Shown piece after piece: positions 9,164 to 19,348 of a stretch of DNA of 56,901 nt (position 1 is the first letter of the stretch; each line of letters begins with the position of its first letter). Source of the stretch: an uncultured Clostridia bacterium (lineage in GTDB: Bacteria; Bacillota; Clostridia; TANB77; CAG-508); the NCBI GenBank assembly GCA_934130435.1, contig CAKOYB010000007.1, forward strand, positions 1-56,901, in the 5' to 3' direction. A program made the position numbers and the translations under genes. The notes beneath the pieces were generated by a model. It did not search any database. It saw nothing but the letters and a program-made list of their open reading frames with translations, and was not told where the DNA came from.

Positions 9164-10781
9164 TTACTTTTCAATTTCTCTATACCATTCGTTTATATTA
9201 TAAAATAAATTATATGATGTTGGAGCTACTCTACCCTTTAGTTCTTTTGAATAAACTAGAGTATTAATATCGTAGAACAAACCAACATATGGGCAGTCTT
9301 CATTGTAAACTTTTATAATTTCAGAGCAGTTTTTTTGAATTTCCTCATTACTTGATAAATATTTAAATTCAACTAAAAGTTTATCCATTCTTTCACTTTT
9401 ATAATTTGATATATTTTCATCTCCTAAGTAATAACTAATGTCTGGGCTATACCCATAATTTCTATCCATTAGTATAATATCATAATTCTTTTTATCTATA
9501 TATTTGTTGTATTCTTTTTTGGCTACCTTTTTTACTTTAACATTTATTCCAATTTTACTTAATTGCTCAGCTATTTCTTCTCCAATTTCTACTTGTTTAC
9601 TGTTTTCTTCATTTACAATAAGTTTCAGTTCAATCTTTAATTGTTTATAGTTTTCTTTCTTTCTCCAATAATTCTTTTCGTAGCTCCATCCATTATTAAC
9701 TAGCTCATCTTGCGCTTTATCTTGGTTAAACTCTATTGTATCGTTTTCTTTTTTATATGCATAACTTCCAAAGTCTAATGGAAAATCTGACTTTATATAT
9801 TTTCTGTCAAATAATTTATTAATTAGTTCATTCTTATCTATAGCCAATGCTATTGCCTTTCTGACTGCATTATCCTGTAGTATTGTATTATCACAATTTA
9901 ATGCTAAATATGTGTAGTTTCTATTTATATACTCTGCTCTTAAGTATCCAGAATCTCCAATATAATTTTCAATATTTAAATTTGAAGTTGTAAAAATATC
10001 TAATTTTGAGTTTTTAAAATCTGTAAACATACTATTCATTGAATTATATAGATTCAAACTTATATTTTGTAGTTTAACTTCTTTTTTTGAATTATTCCAC
10101 CAGTTTGTATTCTTTTTTAGTCCTATTGTATATTCATCAGTTTCTGAAATATAAAACATTCCAGTTCCAACAGGCATTCTGTTTTTTGATTCAGAAATAA
10201 ATTCATTATAGTTTTTATAATACTTGCTAGACATTATTGGAAATATAAGATTATACTCGAAAAACAATTCTTCATTTTCGATTTCTAATCTAATAGTATA
10301 TTCATCAACTTTTTCAACTGATATAATTTTATTTACATTATATGAATATACAGAATTGATTCCATTTTGTTTTAACATATCTATTGTAAATTCGACATCT
10401 GAAGAATCAAATTTTTTTCCGATCTTGCCACAATACATTTTCTCTTAATTTTATCAAATATGTTCTATCTGATATCCTTGTCCATTCTTTTGCTAAACAT
10501 GGTTCTAGTTTGTAATCTTCTGTTAGATTAAATAATGGCTCATATATTAATCTTGAAATATTTTGAACATTTTTATTATTGCTTAATATTGGATTAATAT
10601 TGTCAAACTCTGCTACACCAATTCTTAGATCTGTTGATATTGTCTTTTCACTCGTAATTTCCTCTGATTCTTTTTTCTCATTGTTTCTTATATTATTTTT
10701 GATGTAATTTGAATATATAGCATATATAATTAAAAGTATTATTAAAAATATAAAAATGGTTTTTAAAGAAATAGATCTCAA
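9164..10781 (-). pseudogene. Family 5 extracellular solute-binding protein, frameshifted
   Basis: Two overlapping frames together make one SBP_bac_5 (OppA/DppA-like) protein of about 538 residues. The upstream part starts at a TTG (10781) after AAGGAGG. It has a membrane segment at residues 7-25 without a lipobox cysteine, then LIYEPLFNL, and ends LRENVLWQD followed by RKKI and a stop. The downstream part continues with KKFDSSDVEFTID. The family expects W-x-DG-K-x-F-x-x-x-DV here, so one base is extra near 10412-10421, next to a run of seven A on the minus strand. Removing either one A or the neighbouring base restores the frame. It may be a real mutation or a sequencing error. No permease or ATPase genes accompany it. 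Confidence 0.8.
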
Positions 10782-10852
10782 TTTATTCCTCCTTGTAGTA
10801 TTACATTAATATAATATATTATTTTGTTTTTTTTTTCAATAATTATTTAATC

Positions 10853-10891
10853 AAAAAGAGAGCATAACGAATTTAATTCTGTTTAGCTCCC
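10853..10891 (-). terminator. Terminator after spoVS
   Basis: GGGAGC and GCTCTC flank a long, partly paired loop. A TTTTT run follows on the minus strand, about 30 nt after the spoVS stop. Confidence 0.7.
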
Positions 10892-10922
10892 TTAAATTTA
10901 TAAATTATTCACATAAGTATTT

Positions 10923-11186
10923 TTATATTCTTGATTCCACAATTATCTTTATGCCTGTTCTGTCTTCCCCTTCAACCTCAACTTCTGCAAATGCTGGTAC
11001 ACATACAAGATCAACTCCAGATGGTGCAACAAAACCTCTTGCTATAGCTACTGCTTTAATAGCTTGATTTAGTGCTCCTGCTCCAATTGCTTGCATTTCT
11101 GCTTTGTTTGACTCCTTTACTAATCCTGCTATTGCACCTGCTACAGAATTTGGATTTGATTTTGCTGAAATTTTTAAAACTTCCAT
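10923..11186 (-). CDS. spoVS: Stage V sporulation protein S
   Basis: This is a SpoVS/Alba-like protein. With the ATG at 11186 it has 87 residues, the normal family size. An upstream in-frame start would add 13 residues but would place the AGGAGGAC ribosome-binding site inside the gene. Core sequence MEVLKISAKSNPNSVAGAIA and the middle block ALNQAIKAVAIARGFVAPSG are nearly canonical. SpoVS affects septation and coat assembly in Bacillus. It lies downstream of ymdB with a 123-bp gap and has a strong terminator, so it is probably its own unit. Confidence 0.95.
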   Translation of the reverse strand: MEVLKISAKSNPNSVAGAIAGLVKESNKAEMQAIGAGALNQAIKAVAIARGFVAPSGVDLVCVPAFAEVEVEGEDRTGIKIIVESRI

Positions 11187-11309
11187 TTTAGTCCTCCTAA
11201 TAATAAATTTTGTTTGTTTGAACAATTATATTTATATTATATTATTCTTATAAAGTCTAGTATATTCTGGAAATTTTTTACATTTTCGTACTTTGTTTTT
11301 CAACATTTT

Positions 11310-12080
11310 TTATATATTAATTCTTTTAATACTCTCTATTCGACAGTTTTCGTCATTAAGTTCAAATATACAACCATTTAATTTACAATCTCCATCTGCC
11401 AATTTATATTTCTCTGGTAAAGTAGTTAAAAATCTTTTTATTGATGCCTCTTTATTCATTCCAATAACAGAATTTATTGGTCCAGTCATTCCAATATCCG
11501 TTATATAGGCTGTGCCTTTAGGTAAAACTATCTCGTCTGATGTCTGAACATGCGTATGAGTTCCAAATACAATATTTACTCTTCCATCAGCATAATTGCC
11601 TAATGCAATTTTTTCTGCTGTTGCTTCTGCATGAAAATCTACAATTATAATATCTGCTTTTTCTTTCATTTTAGAAATAATTTTATCTAATACTATAAAT
11701 GGATTTTCTGATAATATCCCCATATTTGTTCTTCCAATTAGATTAATAACACATATTCTTTTTCCTTTAATATTAAAAATGTTAAAACCATTACCAGGAA
11801 GACCTTCTGGCAAATTTGCTGGTCTTAAAATCTTTTCATTGTTTATAAAATTAAAAATATCTTTTTTTGACCATGTGTGATTTCCAAGTGTTACCACATT
11901 TATTCCTGCATCAACAATTTGATTAAAATGTTTTTGTGTAATGCCCATTCCTCCTGCAACATTTTCACCATTTGCTATAGCAAAGTCAATTTTATATTTT
12001 AGCTTTAAAGAGTTCATTTCGTTTTTTAGTTTCTTTAATCCATTCTCGCCAACAATATCTCCTATTGTCAAAATATTCAT
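11310..12080 (-). CDS. ymdB: YmdB family metallophosphoesterase
   Basis: This 256-residue protein has all calcineurin-like blocks of the YmdB family: NILTIGDIVGENG at the N-terminus, ANGENVAGGMGIT, TLGNHTWSKKD, VDFHAEATAEK and FGTHTHVQTSDE. The Bacillus homologue hydrolyses 2',3'-cyclic nucleotides and affects biofilm and motility decisions. It is adjacent to spoVS, as in many Firmicutes. It lies 35 nt after the coiled-coil gene and is probably co-transcribed from the lexA promoter region. Confidence 0.93.
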   Translation of the reverse strand: MNILTIGDIVGENGLKKLKNEMNSLKLKYKIDFAIANGENVAGGMGITQKHFNQIVDAGINVVTLGNHTWSKKDIFNFINNEKILRPANLPEGLPGNGFNIFNIKGKRICVINLIGRTNMGILSENPFIVLDKIISKMKEKADIIIVDFHAEATAEKIALGNYADGRVNIVFGTHTHVQTSDEIVLPKGTAYITDIGMTGPINSVIGMNKEASIKRFLTTLPEKYKLADGDCKLNGCIFELNDENCRIESIKRINI

Positions 12081-12115
12081 ACTTTTTTCAAGCCCTTCCT
12101 AAATAAAAAATTATT

Positions 12116-12460
12116 TTACTTTTCCTCTTCATCTCTAAATCTTTTTGCAATTGCTCTATTTTTAGCTTTTTTCTTATTTTGTAAATCTTGAGTTTTTCCT
12201 ACTATCATTTCGTATGTATTGTTAAGATCTATTATTCTTCCATTTCGTCTTTGTATTTTCTTAAGTAGCTGATAGTATTCATCTGTTCCAACTTGCTCTT
12301 GGTTGATTTGGTCTTCAAGCTTACTCAACTCTATTTCTATCTCTTTTCTTTCCTCTATAATTCTATTGCATATTCTATTATATTTATCTAGTTTATCATA
12401 AATTGTATCTTCTCTTTTCATTCTACTAACTGTTTCTTCTCTCCATGTTTCATCTGCCAT
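12116..12460 (-). CDS. Small coiled-coil protein of unknown function
   Basis: This 114-residue, highly charged protein is predicted to be almost entirely helical. Heptad-like stretches run through residues about 22-60 (KYNRICNRIIEERKEIEIEL) and 66-110, and there is no cysteine cluster, signal or membrane segment. I do not recognise a family. It lies 20 nt after lexA and 35 nt before ymdB, all in one direction, which suggests co-transcription and possible SOS co-regulation. TTTCCTCC on the plus strand gives a good ribosome-binding site before the ATG. Confidence 0.6.
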   Translation of the reverse strand: MADETWREETVSRMKREDTIYDKLDKYNRICNRIIEERKEIEIELSKLEDQINQEQVGTDEYYQLLKKIQRRNGRIIDLNNTYEMIVGKTQDLQNKKKAKNRAIAKRFRDEEEK

Positions 12461-12480
12461 ATTTTTCCTCCATTTACAAA

Positions 12481-13134
12481 TTACATTTTTCTAAATACTC
12501 CCGCAACTTTTCCAAGGATTTTACAGTCTGGAACAATTATTGGTTCCATGGTTGAATTTTCTGGTTGAAGTCTTATATAATCTTTCTCTTTATAAAATGT
12601 TTTAACAGTTGCCTCATCCTCTATTAATGCTACGACAATTTCTCCATTATTTGCTGTATTTTGTTTCTTTACTAATATATAGTCTCCGTCTAAAATTCCA
12701 GCTTCAATCATACTTTCTCCTCTTACAGTTAACATAAAGCTTTCTGAATTTCCAACAAAGTCTATTGGTATAGGAAATGTATCTGTAACATTTTCCACTG
12801 CAAGTATTGGAGCTCCTGCTGTTATTTTTCCAATAACAGGTACTTCCACCATTTCTTTTCCTGTATAAAAGTCTTTCTTCTGTTCATTTCTAGTATTACC
12901 ATTGCTACCTTTTAACAATTTTAATGTTCTACCCTTTTGTGATTCTTTCTTTAAATATCCTTTTTCTTCTAGTTTTGCAAGATATCCATGAACAGTAGCT
13001 GTTGATCTAAGTCCTACAGCCTTTCCGATTTCTCTAACTGATGGTGGATATCCATTTTTTAAAGATTGTTTTTCAATATAGTTTAATATATCTTTTTCCC
13101 TTTTATTTAAAATATTTGGATCCTTTTTTCTCAT
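12481..13134 (-). CDS. lexA: SOS repressor LexA
   Basis: This is a 217-residue LexA. It has an N-terminal winged helix (EKDILNYIEKQSLKNGYPPS then VREIGKAVGLRSTATVHGYL), the self-cleavage site Ala106-Gly107 within GKITAGAPI, catalytic Ser141 in RGESMIEAGILDGD and Lys178 in DEATVKTF. It represses DNA-repair genes and is inactivated by RecA filaments. Its own promoter overlaps an AAAC-n4-GTTT palindrome, as expected for autoregulation. The 20-residue linker between the domains (about 75-95) is longer and more polar than in many homologues. Confidence 0.97.
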   Translation of the reverse strand: MRKKDPNILNKREKDILNYIEKQSLKNGYPPSVREIGKAVGLRSTATVHGYLAKLEEKGYLKKESQKGRTLKLLKGSNGNTRNEQKKDFYTGKEMVEVPVIGKITAGAPILAVENVTDTFPIPIDFVGNSESFMLTVRGESMIEAGILDGDYILVKKQNTANNGEIVVALIEDEATVKTFYKEKDYIRLQPENSTMEPIIVPDCKILGKVAGVFRKM

Positions 13135-13163
13135 TATACCCCTCCAACTTATTTTTCTTTATG

Positions 13164-13207
13164 CCAATATAATAGCATATGTATATTTGTTTGTCAAACA
13201 AAAGTTT
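13164..13207 (-). promoter_or_regulatory. lexA promoter with candidate LexA operator
   Basis: Minus-strand TTGACA, a 17-bp spacer and TATTAT. Immediately upstream, AAACTTTTGTTT (13207-13196) overlaps the -35 element and has the same AAAC-n4-GTTT form as the recA site. A second palindrome, TTTGTTTG-n-CAAACAAA, overlaps it. Confidence 0.65.
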
Positions 13208-13267
13208 TAATTTAAATTCACTATATAAAACTATAACTTGCTTAAACTAACTTTTGTATGGTCTTTT

Positions 13268-13326
13268 AGAAAAATAAAAATCCACCAAACTATATTTTAT
13301 GAAAAGAAAAAATATATATTTTGGTG
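13268..13326 (-). terminator. Terminator of the pyrH-polC-DUF1294 operon
   Basis: CACCAAA and TTTGGTG enclose an AT-rich, partly self-complementary loop. The minus-strand continuation is GATTTTTATTTTTC. It lies about 30 nt after the DUF1294 stop. Confidence 0.7.
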
Positions 13327-13355
13327 AATACTAACTTTTTATAATTTAAATATTG

Positions 13356-13649
13356 TTAAGTAAAAATGCCCAGTCCTCTAATGGCTATCCATATTATTAA
13401 TACTATTTCTGATAATGTTATTACTGGAAGTCCAATTGTAAATTTTAACTTTTTTGTTTTGTGTCTAAATTTATACATTCCTATAATTGTTCCTATTCCT
13501 CCTCCAAGCATAGTTACAATAAAGATTGTTTTTTCTGGAATTCTCCATTTACTGTTTATTGCTTTTTTCTTGTCTATTAGCATTATTAATAGTCCCATTA
13601 TATTTATTATTATTAAATATAAAATAATATTATTTATATATTTTTGCAT
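13356..13649 (-). CDS. DUF1294 membrane protein
   Basis: This 97-residue protein has three predicted transmembrane helices and the DUF1294 signature: a basic loop, WRIPEKTIFIVTMLGGGIGT, then GMYKFRHKTKKLKF. The function of the family is unknown. It starts 9 nt after polC and is the last gene before a terminator, so it is the tail of the pyrH-frr-uppS-cdsA-rseP-polC operon. Confidence 0.85.
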   Translation of the reverse strand: MQKYINNIILYLIIINIMGLLIMLIDKKKAINSKWRIPEKTIFIVTMLGGGIGTIIGMYKFRHKTKKLKFTIGLPVITLSEIVLIIWIAIRGLGIFT

Positions 13650-13658
13650 TTTCTCCCC

Positions 13659-16600
13659 TTATACAAATAAACTCATCTGGTTACTCTGTGTCATTCCTTT
13701 TAAGCATCCAAATTTTTTTAATAATTCAGTTACAGATTTTCCTATTTTTGATCTTTGTTGCAATTCGTCTATACACATAAACTCTCCATCTTCTTTTGCT
13801 GTTTGAATGCTTTTTGCTGCAACTGTTCCAAGACCAGGTATACTATTTAGTGGTGGTCTTATTCCATCTTCTTCCATTATAAACTTAGTTGCATGTGATT
13901 TATATAAGTCAATTGGTAAAAAGTTTATTCCTCTTTCATACATTTCTAATACAATTTCTAATATAGAATAAACATTTTTATCTTTTGCAGAAATTGCATT
14001 TCCCTGTAGTTCTAGTTCCTTCATTTTGTTTTTAACTTTTTCTTTTCCGTATATCATACATTCACTATCAAATTCATCTGCTCTAATTGTAAAATATGCT
14101 GTATAATATGCGGCAGGTTTATGTACTTTAAACCAAGCAATTCTAAAAGCATTTGTTACATACGCTGCTGCATGTGCTTTAGGGAACATGTATTTAATTT
14201 TTTCACATGATTTTATATACCATTCTGGCACATTACTTTCATTCATTATTTCTTTATATTTTGCCCATTGCTCTGGATCCTTTAAAGCTTTTCCTTTACG
14301 AACTGTTTCCATTATTTTAAATGCTGGTTTTGGCGGAACCCCTTGTTTTATTAAATATAGCATTATATCATCTCTTGTACAAATTGCTTCTTGTAATGTT
14401 ATTGTTCCAGCATCTATCAATGCTTGAGCATTTCCAAGCCACACATCTGTACCATGTGATAAACCTGATATTCTTAACAGCTCTTCAAATGTTGTTGGTT
14501 TTGTATCAACTAGCATTCCTCTTACAAATTTGGTTCCAAATTCTGGAATTCCAAAGCTTCCAACTTCGGAATGGATTTGTTCTGGTGTAACTCCTAGTGC
14601 TTTAGTAGAACTAAAAATTGACATTGTTTCTTTATCATCAAGTGGTACTTTTGTTGGATCTATGCCTGTTAAATCATACAACATTCTTATCATTGTAGGA
14701 TCATCATGGCCTAAAATATCAAGTTTTAATAAGTTTTGATCTATTGAGTGATAATCAAAATGAGTTGTAATTATATCTGAATTAGGGTCATCAGCTGGAT
14801 GTTGAACAGGAGTAAATTCATATATTTCTCTTCCCTTTGGTACAACTATAATACCTCCTGGATGCTGTCCAGTTGTTCTTTTTATTCCCGTACATCCTTT
14901 AGAAATTCTTGCAACTTCTGCATTATTAACTGGTATATGCCTATCTTCATAATATTTTTTTACATATCCAAATGCTGTTTTATCTGCAACAGTTCCAACT
15001 GTTCCAGCTTTAAAAGTTGTTCCTTTTCCAAATATAACTTCTGTATATTTATGGGCTTTTGCTTGATATTCTCCTGAGAAGTTTAAGTCTATATCTGGCT
15101 CTTTATCTCCATCAAATCCTAAGAATGTTTCAAAAGGTATATCCATTCCATCTTTATCTAATCTATGTCCACATTTTGGACATTCTTTATCTGGTAAATC
15201 AAAGCCATTTTTATAACCATAATCAGAAAAGTCTGAATACTTACAATTTGGACATCTGTAATGTGGTGGAAGCGAATTTACTTCTGTTATACCTGTCATA
15301 TTAGCTACAAAAGATGAACCAACAGAACCTCTTGATCCTACTATATATCCATCTTCATTTGATTTCCAAACCAATTTCTGAGCAATAATATACATAACAG
15401 AGAATCCATTTTTTATAATAGAATTAAGTTCTTTTTCTAGCCTTTCTTCTACTATCTTTGGTAATGGATCTCCATATAGTTCATGTGCTTTACTATATGC
15501 TATTTCTTTTATAGTTTCTTCACATCCTGGTATATGTGGAGGACATTTTTCTGGTGATATTGGGCATATTCTTTCACACATATCTGCAATTTTATTTGTA
15601 TTTGTTACAACAACTTCATATGCTTTTTCCATTCCTAAATAATTAAATTCTTCAAGCATTTCATTAGTTGTTCTTAAGTATAGTGGTGCTTGTTGATCTG
15701 CATCATCATATCCTTGTCCAGCTTGTAAAATTCTTCTATAAATTTCATCTTGTGGATCCATAAAATGAACGTCACATGTAGCAACAACTAATTTATTTAG
15801 TTTTTCACCTAGTTCAACAATTTTTCTATTTATATCTTTTAGTGCTTCTTTGTCTTCTACTACACCATTCCTAATCATAAATTCGTTATTGCCTAATGGT
15901 TGTATTTCTAAGTAATCGTAGTCTCTAGCAATGTTTTCTATTTCTTCCTCATCTTTTCCTGCAACTATAGCTCTATATAGCTCTCCTTGCTCACATGCAC
16001 TTCCTAGCATTAATCCCTCAGAATATTTTTTATATAAGCTTTTTAGTATTCTAGGTTTTTTATAAAAATAATGTAAATGAGAAATTGATACTAATTTATA
16101 TAAATTCTTTAGACCCACATAATCTTTTGCTAATATGATAGCATGATATGAAGGTAATTTTTTATATGCTTCTTTTTTTAATTCATCTGAAACTAAAACT
16201 TTATCTATATCATCAACAGTTTTTGCACCTTTTTCTTTTAGCATGTTCATCATTACATTAAATACTTGAACTGTAGTTTTTACATCATCTAAAGCTCTGT
16301 GTGCAACATCAACTGTTATTCCTAATTTATCTGCAATAATTCCTAATTTATATTTTTTAAAGTCTGGAAATAAGTCTTTTGCCAATCTTAAAGTGTCTAA
16401 AGAAGTGTTTTCTAATTTTAAATTTAAAATACTAGCATTATGTTTTAAAAATCCTATATCAAAATCAGCATTATGTGCAACTAGTACACTATCTCCAACG
16501 AACTCTAAAATTTTAGGAAAAACTTCTTCTATTTTTGGAGCATCTTTTACCATATCATCTGTTATGTTTGTTACTTCAACAACCTTTGGTGGTATTGGTT

Positions 16601-18062
16601 TTTCTGGATTAACAAATGTTTCAAAACTATCTATTACTTCCCCATTTTTAATTTTCATTATTCCTACTTCTGTTATTTTCTCTGTTCTAAAAGATAATCC
16701 TGTTGTTTCTAAGTCTAATACGCAATATGTTGTATCAATTTCCTGTTTTCTTGGATTATTTACTATTGGCATTTTATCTGGTACTAAATATGCTTCAACT
16801 CCATAAATTATCTTTATATCTTTATTATCTCTTCCCAGTAATTTATGTGCTTCTGGGAAAGCTTGTACTACTCCATGGTCTGTAATTGCAATTGATTTCA
16901 TTCCCCAACTCATAGCTCTTTTTATTAGGTCTTTTGCTGAAGTCATTCCATCCATTTGGCTCATTTGAGTATGCATGTGAAGCTCAACTCTTTTTACTTC
17001 CGCATTATCCATACGTTTTACCTTTTTAGGTGGCGGTACTTCTATAATTACATTAGCTATAACACCTAGCTCTTTAGTAAAAGGATCAAACTGAGCTGTT
17101 CCTGCTATTTTTACAGCTTTAGCATTTTTTAATTTTCCTGTAACTTCTTTTAATTTTTCTGGTACAATAAATGACTTACATGTAATTGTACTTGAACCAT
17201 CATATAAATCAAATGTTAGTAAGAACTTACCACTTTTAAGCTCTCTTGAATCTATATTTAAAACTTCTCCTTCAAGTGCAATTTTTCCACTATCTATACT
17301 TAAGTCTTCAACCTTAACAAGTGTTTCTTTTATATTCAATGAACGGCCTAAAATTAATGGACTATTTTCTTGTTCTTTTGGCTCATTACTTGCATTTGCA
17401 TTATCAGTTGGGATAGTCTGCATTGAGTTTTGATTTTCATTATTTTTTAATTTTTCTTTATTATTTACTTTAATTTCGGTATTATTCTTTTCTTCTTCCC
17501 AGCTTATTTCTTGTTCTGCTAATTCTATTGCCATTTTTTCTGCTCTTCTGGCATTTTCCTCATATTTTTTTACTAGTTCCTCATCTATTTTTTCAATACA
17601 TTCAACTTTAATCTTTTGTCTATAAATATTATAAATAAAGTCTTCTATAACTTTATTAAAACCTCTAGCAGCTAAAAAATCTGCTCCTTTAACTGCTAAA
17701 ATTATTGTTATTTTTTTATTTTCTTCTTCTATCTTGCTATTAGCTAATATAGACTTTGTTAATGGATATTTTTTATTAATATATTTAGTAATACTATTCC
17801 AGCTTTCTTGTATGTTTCTTATTTTTGTATTATCTTCATATTCAACCGAAATTGTTGCTTTAGAAATACTAAATCTATTAATTAAATAGTTTTCAAATTT
17901 AAGCATTTCATCTAAATTAATTTCTTTAGAGCCTAATAGATTAATAGTTAATTCATTATTTTTTTTATGAATATTAACACTTTTTATTTTAAAATTAATA
18001 ATTTCTAAACTACTATCAAAGTCTGGAAAAACATCCATTATTGTTTTTAATTGTTCGTTCAT
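13659..18062 (-). CDS. polC: DNA polymerase III alpha subunit, PolC type
   Basis: This is a 1467-residue Gram-positive replicative polymerase. In order: a poorly conserved N-terminal domain, a linker rich in lysine and glutamate, an OB domain (around 230-340), and PHP halves starting at HMHTQMSQMDGM. The proofreading exonuclease is inserted in the PHP domain (YCVLDLETTGLSF, later LVAHNADFDIGF and AHRALDDVKTT). A zinc finger follows (CPNCKYS, ECPKCGHRL), then the polymerase palm with EPDIDLNFSGE and DKTAFGYVKKYYE. It ends in QMSLFV, a clamp-binding motif. It is 23 nt after rseP. Co-location with uppS/cdsA/rseP is common in Clostridia. Confidence 0.98.
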   Translation of the reverse strand: MNEQLKTIMDVFPDFDSSLEIINFKIKSVNIHKKNNELTINLLGSKEINLDEMLKFENYLINRFSISKATISVEYEDNTKIRNIQESWNSITKYINKKYPLTKSILANSKIEEENKKITIILAVKGADFLAARGFNKVIEDFIYNIYRQKIKVECIEKIDEELVKKYEENARRAEKMAIELAEQEISWEEEKNNTEIKVNNKEKLKNNENQNSMQTIPTDNANASNEPKEQENSPLILGRSLNIKETLVKVEDLSIDSGKIALEGEVLNIDSRELKSGKFLLTFDLYDGSSTITCKSFIVPEKLKEVTGKLKNAKAVKIAGTAQFDPFTKELGVIANVIIEVPPPKKVKRMDNAEVKRVELHMHTQMSQMDGMTSAKDLIKRAMSWGMKSIAITDHGVVQAFPEAHKLLGRDNKDIKIIYGVEAYLVPDKMPIVNNPRKQEIDTTYCVLDLETTGLSFRTEKITEVGIMKIKNGEVIDSFETFVNPEKPIPPKVVEVTNITDDMVKDAPKIEEVFPKILEFVGDSVLVAHNADFDIGFLKHNASILNLKLENTSLDTLRLAKDLFPDFKKYKLGIIADKLGITVDVAHRALDDVKTTVQVFNVMMNMLKEKGAKTVDDIDKVLVSDELKKEAYKKLPSYHAIILAKDYVGLKNLYKLVSISHLHYFYKKPRILKSLYKKYSEGLMLGSACEQGELYRAIVAGKDEEEIENIARDYDYLEIQPLGNNEFMIRNGVVEDKEALKDINRKIVELGEKLNKLVVATCDVHFMDPQDEIYRRILQAGQGYDDADQQAPLYLRTTNEMLEEFNYLGMEKAYEVVVTNTNKIADMCERICPISPEKCPPHIPGCEETIKEIAYSKAHELYGDPLPKIVEERLEKELNSIIKNGFSVMYIIAQKLVWKSNEDGYIVGSRGSVGSSFVANMTGITEVNSLPPHYRCPNCKYSDFSDYGYKNGFDLPDKECPKCGHRLDKDGMDIPFETFLGFDGDKEPDIDLNFSGEYQAKAHKYTEVIFGKGTTFKAGTVGTVADKTAFGYVKKYYEDRHIPVNNAEVARISKGCTGIKRTTGQHPGGIIVVPKGREIYEFTPVQHPADDPNSDIITTHFDYHSIDQNLLKLDILGHDDPTMIRMLYDLTGIDPTKVPLDDKETMSIFSSTKALGVTPEQIHSEVGSFGIPEFGTKFVRGMLVDTKPTTFEELLRISGLSHGTDVWLGNAQALIDAGTITLQEAICTRDDIMLYLIKQGVPPKPAFKIMETVRKGKALKDPEQWAKYKEIMNESNVPEWYIKSCEKIKYMFPKAHAAAYVTNAFRIAWFKVHKPAAYYTAYFTIRADEFDSECMIYGKEKVKNKMKELELQGNAISAKDKNVYSILEIVLEMYERGINFLPIDLYKSHATKFIMEEDGIRPPLNSIPGLGTVAAKSIQTAKEDGEFMCIDELQQRSKIGKSVTELLKKFGCLKGMTQSNQMSLFV

Positions 18063-18085
18063 TAGCTAATTTTTTCTCCTAAATA

Positions 18086-19348
18086 TCATAAAATTCTTAA
18101 TATATCATTATATGTTATATAAATTGATAAACCAATCAATATACTAAAACCTATCATTTGTATTTTTATTTCTAATTCTTCTTTTATTGGTTTTTTCCTT
18201 ATTAATTCCACAATTAGAAAAACAAACTTTCCTCCATCTAAAGGTGGGAATGGTAATAAATTTGTAATTCCTAATGATAATGATATCAGTGCTAACATAT
18301 AAATGTATTCTATAAATCCTTTAGTCTTTGTTACAACTTCTGATATTCCTACTACTCCCATCATTTGGTTTGTTTTTACTTTTCCAGTTATTAATTGTTT
18401 TAAATTTTCTCCTATTGAAAGAAAGAAATCTTTTGTTTCTAAACCACCATAGTAAATATTATTTACTAAAGAATTATCGACTTTTTTAAAAGCCACTCCT
18501 AAATAATATGTTTTTATAATATCTGGTTTAATTTTTATATTTAAATATTCTTTATTTCTTTTTATCTCAATTTCTATAACTTCATTTTTGCTTTCTTGTA
18601 TAAGTGTTAGTGCTTTATAAATATCATTTCTTGTGTCTATTCCATCAATCTTAATTATTTCGTCATTTTCTTTTAGTCCACTCTTTTCTGCAGCTGAATT
18701 ACTTTGTACTGATACTATTTTTATACTGTTGTTGTTTCCTTCTTTAAAATATACCCCTATATCTTTGTTTTCAATTGCAGTAGGTTCTAAGTTTATTTCC
18801 ATTAGTTGCTCTGCTCTATTTATTAAAAGTTTTAAACTTTCGCCATTCGTTTCTTCTAATATCTTGCTAATATCATTTTTGTTTTTTACTTTTTTATTAT
18901 TTATTGATACTATCCTATCATTTGCTTGTATTCCCGAATTACTTGCTGCATAATCTTGTAGTGTATAATCTACTGTTGTTGTATAAAAATTTCCACTTGA
19001 TGCTGATAATATAAAGTATACCAAAATTCCAAAAACTATGTTAACAGTTGCTCCTGCAACTATTATAGCCATTCTCTTTGGTATACTTGCATTTGTATAT
19101 GATCCTTCATCATCTGAGTGTTCATCTTCGCCTTCCAAGCTAACAAATCCCCCTAAAGGTATTAGCCTTAAAGCATATGTTGTTTCTTTTTTCTTGAATT
19201 TAAATAAAGTAGGGCCAAATCCTATTGCAAACTCATTAACTTTAACTTTACATAGTTTTGCAATTAGAAAATGACCGCCTTCATGTATAAATACTAGAAA
19301 TCCTAATAAGAAAATAATTTTTATTGCATTTGCTAAAAAGATAATCAA
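18086..19348 (-). CDS. rseP: Site-2 intramembrane metalloprotease RseP/RasP
   Basis: This 420-residue M50 protease has the zinc motif HEGGH at residues 22-26 in the first membrane helix and the second ligand motif NLLPFPPLDGGK near the C-terminus. Two PDZ-like segments lie between them (GIQANDRIVSINNKKV, and AAEKSGLKENDEIIKIDG), whereas many Firmicutes homologues have one. It cleaves anti-sigma factors and signal-peptide remnants in the membrane. The start is a TTG that overlaps the cdsA stop (TTGA). In related genomes dxr usually precedes it and ispG follows; neither is present here. Confidence 0.95.
   Translation of the reverse strand: MIIFLANAIKIIFLLGFLVFIHEGGHFLIAKLCKVKVNEFAIGFGPTLFKFKKKETTYALRLIPLGGFVSLEGEDEHSDDEGSYTNASIPKRMAIIVAGATVNIVFGILVYFILSASSGNFYTTTVDYTLQDYAASNSGIQANDRIVSINNKKVKNKNDISKILEETNGESLKLLINRAEQLMEINLEPTAIENKDIGVYFKEGNNNSIKIVSVQSNSAAEKSGLKENDEIIKIDGIDTRNDIYKALTLIQESKNEVIEIEIKRNKEYLNIKIKPDIIKTYYLGVAFKKVDNSLVNNIYYGGLETKDFFLSIGENLKQLITGKVKTNQMMGVVGISEVVTKTKGFIEYIYMLALISLSLGITNLLPFPPLDGGKFVFLIVELIRKKPIKEELEIKIQMIGFSILIGLSIYITYNDILRIL

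Noticed and set aside
13659..18062. Several plus-strand frames opposite polC (for example 13366-13806 and 16393-16806)
   Set aside because: They are antisense shadows of a strongly conserved gene, lack ribosome-binding sites and have composition dictated by the other strand.
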